Assembly: GCA_030151865.1 (NCBI GenBank)
Contig: JASLCK010000160.1
Coordinates: forward strand, 1-6,673
Source: Rhodospirillaceae bacterium
GTDB lineage: Bacteria; Pseudomonadota; Alphaproteobacteria; Rhodospirillales; Magnetospirillaceae
Reading direction: 5' to 3'
DNA: 6,673 bases
Below, one piece after another: positions 1 to 4,438 of this stretch; the stretch's first letter is position 1, and every line of letters starts with the position of its first letter. The position numbers and the translations under genes are program-made. A model generated the notes under the pieces. It saw nothing but the letters and a program-made list of their open reading frames with translations. It was not told where the DNA came from and did no database searches.

Positions 1-77
1 GTGCCATTCCTGTAGAATCGCACGATCCACCGTCCTTGTGAATCTTACGTTTGTGTCAATGCACTAGGTTGGAGATC

Positions 78-329
78 ATGTGTTTTTTCGATGCATTAAC
101 GGATGTTATTTCGCATGCGTCTATGCATAGTTACACAAGAGGAAAAAATACGAATGCATTTATTGACAACTTGCGCAGGAATGAATTCATCAAAAAAGTC
201 GACACCCTTTCAAGGGCGTACTCAAGCTTCATTCAAATGGTTAAGGCGGATTTTCCACGCATATCGCTTAACGAAACCGACAAATGTGCGATAAATGACT
301 ATAAATTATATTATGCCGACGAGACATAG
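78..329 (+). CDS. Small hypothetical protein, AT-rich
   Basis: I do not recognise this gene. The frame encodes 83 residues from the ATG at 78, ending in a TAG stop. A TTG at 51 is an alternative start in the same frame, and a TGA at 39-41 closes it upstream. The ATG is preferred because AG-rich sequence (AGG at 66-68 and GGAG at 71-74) precedes it, although GGAG is only 3 nt away and AGG is 9 nt away. The product is soluble, with no signal peptide or membrane segment. A basic helical-looking stretch (LRRNEFIKKVDTLSRAY) is followed by a polar tail ending YYADET. The DNA is clearly AT-richer than the rest of the element, which suggests separate acquisition or a remnant. It could also be a chance frame. 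Confidence 0.35.
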   Translation: MCFFDALTDVISHASMHSYTRGKNTNAFIDNLRRNEFIKKVDTLSRAYSSFIQMVKADFPRISLNETDKCAINDYKLYYADET

Positions 330-402
330 CCTGCTTGGAGCATTTTAGACTCTGATCGAATCGCTGAGAATTCCCTTGAGCGCCAATTCTGATTTAAGAT
401 AC

Positions 403-425
403 GGGCTGGTGAAGGAGGCCAGCCC
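403..425 (+). repeat. 7-bp hairpin with Shine-Dalgarno-like loop
   Basis: GGGCTGG (403-409) and CCAGCCC (419-425) are perfect inverted arms around a 9-nt loop. The loop contains GAAGGAGG (411-418), close to a full Shine-Dalgarno sequence, 9 nt before the ATG at 428. If transcribed on the plus strand, the ribosome binding site would sit in the loop of a GC-rich stem. Function is unproven, and no T-run follows, so it is not a typical terminator. Confidence 0.35.
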
Positions 426-427
426 TG

Positions 428-517
428 ATGACGGCTCCCCTTTTAAATGATCTGAGAAAGCCCCTGATTTCTGCCGTTGACGGCGGACAATCCTGCCGGC
501 CTGCGGAGTTGCGGTAA
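428..517 (+). CDS. Possible 29-residue peptide with strong RBS
   Basis: This short frame encodes MTAPLLNDLRKPLISAVDG and ten further residues, then TAA. The only reason to list it is the GAAGGAGG motif 9 nt upstream, one of the best ribosome binding sites in the window. The peptide has no recognised motif, no membrane segment and no run of a single amino acid that would suggest an attenuation leader. It does not lead directly into a downstream gene. It may be a decayed gene start or chance. Confidence 0.15.
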   Translation: MTAPLLNDLRKPLISAVDGGQSCRPAELR

Positions 518-672
518 CACTGCACCCAATTTGAAGGTCCGCTTTACCGCACCCATCCGCAAAACCCGTCCTTCCGCTTCCGGCCCACCCCGGCCATATC
601 GGACCCAAATTGGTCGTTCGAGATAACCGCCGCCGAGCCTGAATCTGCCGCTCGATCATCTGGCTGGTTGGG

Positions 673-704
673 TTGAGACCCTTAAGTCCGCTCGGCGTTA
701 TAAT
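673..704 (+). promoter_or_regulatory. Candidate sigma-70-type promoter
   Basis: A perfect TATAAT -10 hexamer lies at 699-704, with TTGAGA at 673-678 as the nearest -35-like hexamer. The spacer is 20 nt, longer than the usual 16-18, which weakens the call. The palindrome GCGTACGC directly follows the -10 and could be an operator or chance. The next plus-strand gene starts at 917, giving a leader of about 205 nt. Confidence 0.22.
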
Positions 705-720
705 GCGTACGCGATCCGTA

Positions 721-762
721 AGTGGTGCTGTCGTAGATATTCCTTTTGCGTAATACACCACT
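721..762. repeat. 7-bp inverted repeat with 28-nt spacer
   Basis: AGTGGTG (721-727) and CACCACT (756-762) are perfect inverted copies. The geometry resembles a pair of protein half-sites more than an RNA hairpin. No insertion-sequence end or recombinase gene is adjacent. It lies between the candidate promoter at 673-704 and the 917 gene. Confidence 0.3.
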
Positions 763-906
763 CGCGGTACATTCGGCGTTGCTCTCGACAGGAGTGAGCC
801 GCCCGCGTGGCGCAGCCCTCAACGGCACTGTCAGGATGACCGATGCACCATGCCCATTCCGAGGCCGTGGGAAGCGTTAGCGGGCGACGTTTCGATCATG
901 GCCGAT

Positions 907-910
907 GGAG
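907..910 (+). promoter_or_regulatory. Ribosome binding site that decides the 917 start
   Basis: GGAG at 907-910 is 6 nt before the ATG at 917. The in-frame ATG codons at 905 and 911 overlap or directly abut it and have no comparable upstream motif. The 917 ATG is therefore preferred, giving the N-terminus MKKHFATLNGIK. Confidence 0.55.
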
Positions 911-916
911 ATGGTC

Positions 917-2164
917 ATGAAGAAGCATTTTGCTACCCTTAACGGAATTAAGCGCGCCGCAGTCAAGCTGAAGCGCCGTACTGGCTTGAAGCACAACGAA
1001 GCGCTCAATCAGATCGCGCGTGAGGCTGGCTTTACGGACTATCACGCTGCGACAGTTGCCTATGCTGCGGTACCCAAGGTGCCCGGCTACGCCATTACGA
1101 TCTACGAATTCTGGTCTGACCGAGCAGCGGGTACGCGCGGCAACGAGTCGCAAACTTTCATGCTGCCGAAGCCGCTTAACGACCTCGTGAAGTCGCGTCA
1201 TCTGTCGGGCTATCTTGGTGGAACCCGAATCTCGGAACTCGGCCTGATCGGCTATGGCCATTCACACAGTCAGGCCCAGGCACGCGCTGAGATCTGCCGG
1301 ATGGCGCGGACGCTTCAGTTCATGGCGGCGACAGGACTCAAGCCTTCGCGCGGTGGACGCTGCTACCCCAAGAGCGACTACAATTATCGGCCACCCGGTG
1401 CCGACCATGATCAAGGGTGGTACGATCCCGCGACGCGCAGCTTTCTCTTGACCGAAGAGCCCTATCCAGGCCGACTCCAGCGGAGTGTTGAAGGGCGTAA
1501 GGTCTGGGCCGCCAGGCATGGCTGGGAGACCGTACAGTCGCACTGGGGTAGCATATATGGTCACGGAACAGAGTTGTACCTGACCGCTAAGACAGGCGGC
1601 ATCAATCTGGCGGGGTTGGTCCGCCGCCTCGCCGAGCTTCCCGCACCGTTCAGCGAGCATGACTGGCCTGGGGAAGGCGAGGAGCAAACGAAGAAACTCT
1701 TACCGCCGGTCGAAGTTATCGAGATGCCGCCCGAACTTGCCTCGGCGCTGAAGCATCAGCGGGACCTAGACATAGCGGAGGCCGGGCCGCAGGCGCCGGA
1801 GCTCAGCGGCGTGTATCGCGGTGTGGATGTGATGAGCCGGTGGGACATCGGCCATGAGTTGAGGACGATACGAAAGATCGTCGATGTTATGCCCGACTAT
1901 GTGCGGGAACGGCTTGCCTCGATCTGGTGCGACTCGAAAGCGCGGGCGGACTATTGCGTGAAGGTTGCGCGGGGGCGCTGGTTCGACGGGATTGAATATG
2001 AAATCCGTGACGCGGTTCGCATCGCGACGAGCGGGTTCAACGGCCTCTTGGTCGAGGGCGATCAGCACGGGAAGCACTTCGATCCCGAATGGGAGGATGA
2101 CGACTACGACTATGCCGAAGAGCCGTCCGGGGAGCCGGTCGAAGTCGATGACGAGGATCTGTAG
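917..2164 (+). CDS. Mobile-element cargo protein, DUF5623-like, function unknown
   Basis: The protein has 415 residues from the preferred ATG at 917 (419 from 905). Residues 1-50 form a basic helical module, MKKHFATLNGIKRAA followed by LKHNEALNQIAREAGF. This matches a recurring N-terminal motif, 'H.eAL..iA...Gf..y..a', that I recall from DUF5623 and glyoxalase-related plasmid or island proteins. The assignment is from memory and not searched. The middle (about 70-250) is rich in aromatic, Gly and His residues and has no catalytic signature I recognise. The C-terminus is a strongly acidic tail (PEWEDDDYDYAEEP and beyond) that could mimic DNA or bind a partner. There is no signal peptide or membrane segment, so it is probably cytoplasmic. 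It appears to be transcribed alone, converging on the integrase gene. It is not part of the integration machinery by sequence, and I assign no function. Confidence 0.85.
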   Translation: MKKHFATLNGIKRAAVKLKRRTGLKHNEALNQIAREAGFTDYHAATVAYAAVPKVPGYAITIYEFWSDRAAGTRGNESQTFMLPKPLNDLVKSRHLSGYLGGTRISELGLIGYGHSHSQAQARAEICRMARTLQFMAATGLKPSRGGRCYPKSDYNYRPPGADHDQGWYDPATRSFLLTEEPYPGRLQRSVEGRKVWAARHGWETVQSHWGSIYGHGTELYLTAKTGGINLAGLVRRLAELPAPFSEHDWPGEGEEQTKKLLPPVEVIEMPPELASALKHQRDLDIAEAGPQAPELSGVYRGVDVMSRWDIGHELRTIRKIVDVMPDYVRERLASIWCDSKARADYCVKVARGRWFDGIEYEIRDAVRIATSGFNGLLVEGDQHGKHFDPEWEDDDYDYAEEPSGEPVEVDDEDL

Positions 2165-2254
2165 GGCCGACCAACGGGCGCGAGGCGAGCAGCTTCGCTC
2201 CCCCGGTAGGATGAGGTAGGGATGACGGAAGGGGGTGTTCAGCCTGGAGGTCGA

Positions 2255-2288
2255 CGAGGCGTGAACCTAGCGGCACCGCGTCGCCTCG
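2255..2288. repeat. 7-bp inverted repeat between convergent genes
   Basis: CGAGGCG (2255-2261) and CGCCTCG (2282-2288) are perfect inverted arms with a 20-nt loop, in the 195-bp gap between the convergent 917 gene and the integrase. The position suits a terminator for the 917 gene, but the loop is long and no T-run follows, so this is weak as a terminator. Confidence 0.25.
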
Positions 2289-2313
2289 GTGAAGTCCCGA
2301 CAGTCCAAATCAC

Positions 2314-2329
2314 ATAGCAAATTCGCTAT
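2314..2329. repeat. 16-bp quasi-palindrome beyond the integrase stop
   Basis: ATAGCAAATTCGCTAT has outer arms ATAGC and GCTAT and a central AATT. Only the pair flanking AATT is mismatched. It lies about 30 bp beyond the integrase stop codon on the integrase-coding strand. It could be a weak terminator stem or a protein site. It is AT-rich in an otherwise GC-rich segment. Confidence 0.25.
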
Positions 2330-2359
2330 CATTTATCATCCGCCCTTTCGGTCATCGGC

Positions 2360-3646
2360 CTATACCCGCCGCAGCGGCACCACGTCGGCGCTTTCCTCCC
2401 GACCATCTATGGCGGCGGAGATCCGTGCGGACACCCGGTCGGCGGCAGCCACCAAGGCCGTATCCACATGATGGATATACCGTCCGGTGACGCTGGCGGC
2501 GGAATGCCCCAGTAGCGCGGCGATGGTGATTTCGGTCAAGCCCAGATCGGCGGCGGTGCTGGCAAAGCCATGCCGCAAACCGTGGGGCGTGAGGCCGTCC
2601 AGCCCTTCGGCCTCCCCGGCCTGGGAAGCGCGGGCGATGAGGCGCGGCCATACTTTCGGGAGACCGGAAAACGGCTTGCCCGCCAGACGGCTTGGGAGCA
2701 CGAAAATCCCGGAACGCGGCAATGCGGCGAGGATGGCGGCGGCGGCGGCTCCAAGGGGGCGCACGCTCTTGCCGGTCTTGCTATCCGACAGGCGCAGGCA
2801 GCGGCCCGCAAGGTCCACGTCATCCCAGCGCAAGGACTCGATCTCCCCCCTGCGGCAGCCGGTGAGGGCCAGCAGCCGGACGGCGGTTACCGCCTGCCAC
2901 GGCTCAGCCTCGGCCTCGGCGGTGGCCAAGGCCTTGCCCAAGGCGCGGTACTGGTCCGGGGACAAGCGGATTTCGCGCCGCTCATCGGCGGGCCGCTTGA
3001 CGCCTCGGGCGGGGTTGGCGGCAATGATGCCCTCGGATACGGCGAAGGACAGGATGCCGCCTAGCAGCCCCACCGTGCGGGCGGCGGTGCCCTTGCCGCC
3101 TTCGACGATGGCGCGGCCATGCTTGCCGGTCTTGATATCGGCGGCGGTCTTGCCGCCGGTCACGTCCCGCAAAAAGCGGTTGATGTCGGGGGGCGTGAGG
3201 TCGCGGACCTTGCGATTTCCCAGCAGGGGAAGAATATGGCGCTCGATCCGCCCCCGGTCGGTCGCCAGGGTCGAAGCTTTCTTCGGCAAGCCGCGCTTGC
3301 CCAGGATTAAGCCGTCTTCGGTGGCGGACAGATAGACTTCGCAAAGCTGCTTCATCGTCATCGCCTTGCGTTCCTCTGCCTTGGCTTCGGCGGGGTCGCC
3401 TCCCTTGGCTACCTCCCCCAGCTTCTCTTTTGCCAGCTTGCGGGCTTGGTCGGGGGTTAGCGCCCCCAGCTTGCCCAAGGTGATGCGTCGGCTCAATCCG
3501 GCGGCATTGCGGTACTGAAGCATGAACGACTTCGTGCCGCCCGGCTTCACCCGCAATCCGAAGCCCGGCAAATCATCGTCCCAAACGTAAATGTCCTTCG
3601 CGGAATCGGTCTCGATGGTGGCGATATTGCGGATGGTCAGCTTCAT
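2360..3646 (-). CDS. Tyrosine recombinase / integrase with DUF4102-type arm-binding domain
   Basis: This enzyme catalyses site-specific integration and excision of the element through a covalent 3'-phosphotyrosine intermediate. The ATG at 3646 gives 428 residues, normal for the family. A GTG at 3679 would add 11 residues that read into the GGTAAGC repeats, so ATG is preferred. Residues 1-80 match the DUF4102 integrase DNA-binding domain (DDLPGFGLRVKPGGTKSF, ITLGKLGALTPDQAR). About 95-200 is the core-binding helical domain, and 225-410 the catalytic domain. All catalytic residues are visible: Arg265 in TGCRRGE, Lys290 in DSKTGK, His355 and Arg358 in HGLRH, His381 in GHS, and nucleophile Tyr390 in VTGRYIH. 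The gene points away from the tRNA-Arg junction about 160 bp upstream, which is its likely target. Arm-type repeats overlap its leader, so autoregulation by the integrase is likely (inference). The DNA is very GC-rich and the gene looks intact. Confidence 0.96.
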   Translation of the reverse strand: MKLTIRNIATIETDSAKDIYVWDDDLPGFGLRVKPGGTKSFMLQYRNAAGLSRRITLGKLGALTPDQARKLAKEKLGEVAKGGDPAEAKAEERKAMTMKQLCEVYLSATEDGLILGKRGLPKKASTLATDRGRIERHILPLLGNRKVRDLTPPDINRFLRDVTGGKTAADIKTGKHGRAIVEGGKGTAARTVGLLGGILSFAVSEGIIAANPARGVKRPADERREIRLSPDQYRALGKALATAEAEAEPWQAVTAVRLLALTGCRRGEIESLRWDDVDLAGRCLRLSDSKTGKSVRPLGAAAAAILAALPRSGIFVLPSRLAGKPFSGLPKVWPRLIARASQAGEAEGLDGLTPHGLRHGFASTAADLGLTEITIAALLGHSAASVTGRYIHHVDTALVAAADRVSARISAAIDGREESADVVPLRRV

Positions 3647-3659
3647 GGACGGCGATCCG

Positions 3660-3785
3660 GGTAAGCAGGAGGTAAGCACGGGTAAGCAAAAACGGGAAAT
3701 TTCCCGACTTTTCCCTTGCCTTCACCATAGCGATGAAATCGGCTTATTTCCAGATGTTAGTAATCTTTAGAAAGCTCGGGTAAGC
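3660..3785 (+). repeat. Four GGTAAGC direct repeats, probable integrase arm-type sites
   Basis: GGTAAGC occurs at 3660-3666, 3671-3677, 3681-3687 and 3779-3785, all in the same orientation. Three of the four extend to GGGTAAGC; the second is AGGTAAGC. The first three start 11 and 10 bp apart, about one helical turn, so a protein could occupy them side by side on one face. The fourth lies 17 bp from the core inverted repeat. Short phased direct repeats between an integrase gene and its core site are what arm-type sites for the DUF4102-type N-terminal domain look like. The cluster also covers the integrase 5' end and leader. Confidence 0.65.
3693..3706. repeat. Perfect 14-bp palindrome upstream of the integrase
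   Basis: CGGGAAATTTCCCG is a perfect palindrome with no spacer, directly after the third GGTAAGC repeat and 47 bp upstream of the integrase ATG. A related half-site, TTTTCCC, follows on the plus strand. Position and symmetry suit an operator for a dimeric regulator or an excisionase or host-factor site controlling the integrase. The binding protein is unknown. Confidence 0.4.
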
Positions 3786-3801
3786 TTCAGAAAACCTACC
3801 T

Positions 3802-3824
3802 CCTCTGCCCTCCGAAGGCAGAGG
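3802..3824. other. Recombination core site at the tRNA anticodon arm (att)
   Basis: CCTCTGCC (3802-3809) and GGCAGAGG (3817-3824) are perfect 8-bp inverted arms around the 7-nt spacer CTCCGAA, which is the anticodon loop. A normal tRNA contributes only the inner 5 bp of this stem. The three extra base pairs come from CCT, on the element side of the junction. Inverted core-binding sites separated by 6-8 bp are the standard tyrosine-recombinase substrate, so strand exchange probably occurs across the anticodon loop. This is the right-hand att site. Confidence 0.65.
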
Positions 3825-3854
3825 TCATGAGTTCGAATCTCGTCGGGTGCACCA
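3805..3854 (+). pseudogene. 3' half of tRNA-Arg(CCG), left at the integration junction
   Basis: From 5' to 3' the tRNA parts are: anticodon stem CTGCC (3805-3809), loop CTCCGAA (3810-3816, anticodon CCG at 3812-3814), stem GGCAG (3817-3821), variable AGGTC (3822-3826), T stem ATGAG (3827-3831), T loop TTCGAAT (3832-3838), T stem CTCGT (3839-3843), acceptor strand CGGGTGC (3844-3850), discriminator A (3851) and encoded CCA (3852-3854). The expected 5' acceptor strand GCACCCG and the D arm are absent upstream, where the sequence turns into element DNA. It cannot make a functional tRNA. Alphaproteobacterial tRNA-Arg(CCG) genes have closely similar 3' halves, from memory. Confidence 0.88.
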
Positions 3855-4438
3855 ATCTCCTTTCCGCAAAAATGATAACGGCGACCTGACTGGCAGGTCG
3901 AGATCCGATGTCGAGGCTTGGCTGTCCGATCGCATATCTTTGGCAGCAAGAAAGCCGCCAAGGATTGGGTCAAGGTCATTGAAGCCAAAATGATCTGTGG
4001 CGTATGTGGAGCGGACAAAGGTCGAAGGGGTCCTGCTCAACCAAAGAGAGATGCCGCTTGCTCGCTAACCCGTCTTGGCGATACGACAGCCATGTGCTGG
4101 TGCGTGCGGTCCTGGGCAGGATGAGTCGCTGCATATATTCCCATCACGGCCAATTTCGATAATCCCTGGGAGACTGTGCTCAGCCTCTGAATCGGATCAG
4201 TCTGGGGGGGCAGGTCAATAGCCTTAACTTTTCTTCAGCCGATGAGTTGCCAGCAGCAACAAATTTAGAATGCAGCCAAAATTAACCCTGGGAAACCCCG
4301 GATTCCGCTCCGCTGAGTCGTGAGGTGAAAGCTGGGTAATGGGAGTTTTTTTGGTGCAGAAAATCTACTAAAAATTGTATTGTCTCTCTGCGGCGCCGAT
4401 CCTGGAGCCGAGAAGATTTCTGGCGCGGAATTCAGACA
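3855..4438. other. Junction-flanking region without a clear gene
   Basis: About 580 bp lie between the tRNA fragment and the long reading frame. Neither strand offers a convincing gene. A 68-codon plus frame at 3918-4124 has no good ribosome binding site or motif, and minus-strand frames read back through the tRNA fragment. Visible features are a perfect hairpin at 3882-3900, a G7 run at 4204-4210 and a T7 run at 4346-4352 with no convincing stem before it. The stretch at 4360-4380 is AT-rich and could hold the promoter of the long gene, but I cannot pick hexamers confidently. Confidence 0.5.
3882..3900 (+). terminator. Hairpin downstream of the tRNA 3' end, possible tRNA terminator
   Basis: CGACCTG (3882-3888) and CAGGTCG (3894-3900) are perfect 7-bp arms with loop ACTGG, starting 27 nt after the encoded CCA. 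This is where the original tRNA-Arg transcript would be expected to end. No T-run follows, so intrinsic termination is uncertain, and it could be a processing stem. Confidence 0.35.

Larger units (their letters stand above)
330..916. other. Region without a convincing gene
   Basis: About 590 bp lie between the small gene and the 917 gene. The longest frame is on the minus strand. It is open from about 818 down to 345, with a possible GTG start at 761, and its protein is rich in R, G, P and S without any recognisable motif. Its reading looks like translated non-coding or decayed DNA. The region also holds a hairpin at 403-425 with a strong Shine-Dalgarno-like loop, a perfect TATAAT at 699-704, the 8-bp palindrome GCGTACGC at 705-712, and a 7-bp inverted repeat at 721-762. 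I see no insertion-sequence ends or transposase motifs. Confidence 0.5.
1..3809. mobile_element. Right-hand part of a tRNA-Arg-integrated element (left end outside window)
   Basis: The stretch ends at a tRNA-Arg 3' half that has lost its 5' half, which marks the distal junction of an element integrated into a tRNA gene. Just inside the junction are integrase arm-site candidates and a complete tyrosine integrase gene. Further in is a cargo gene of a kind I associate with plasmids and integrative elements. No tRNA 5' half or second copy of the 3' half is visible to the left, so the other end must lie outside the window. No relaxase, type IV secretion, replication or phage structural gene is visible, so I cannot say whether this is an integrative conjugative element, a prophage or a simple genomic island. 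The left limit given here is only the window edge. Confidence 0.6.

Noticed and set aside
345..818. Minus-strand open frame upstream of the 917 gene
   Set aside because: Composition is R/G/P/S-rich and unlike a folded protein. There is no clear start or ribosome binding site and no recognised motif. Decayed DNA is more likely.
1262..1687. 141-codon minus-strand frame inside the 917 gene
   Set aside because: It is antisense to a longer frame with a good ribosome binding site and protein-like composition. No motif is visible.
2487..3335. 282-codon plus-strand frame
   Set aside because: It is antisense to the integrase, whose catalytic motifs are all intact. Long open shadow frames are expected in very GC-rich DNA.
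3660..3785. CRISPR-like array
   Set aside because: The repeat unit is only 7-8 bp and spacing is irregular (11, 10 and 98 bp). There are no cas genes. Integrase arm sites explain it better.
3805..3854. Functional tRNA gene
   Set aside because: The acceptor 5' strand, D arm and everything 5' of the anticodon stem are missing. The upstream sequence does not pair with CGGGTGC.
3767..4040. Minus-strand frames with GAPDEIRTHDL-like and CTRRDSNS-like peptides
   Set aside because: These peptides are the antisense translation of the tRNA-Arg 3' half, a well-known annotation artefact. The frames have no independent support.
3918..4124. 68-codon plus-strand frame after the tRNA fragment with a CGVCG motif
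   Set aside because: A single CxxC without a second pair, no ribosome binding site and a Cys/Trp-rich random-looking end argue against a gene.
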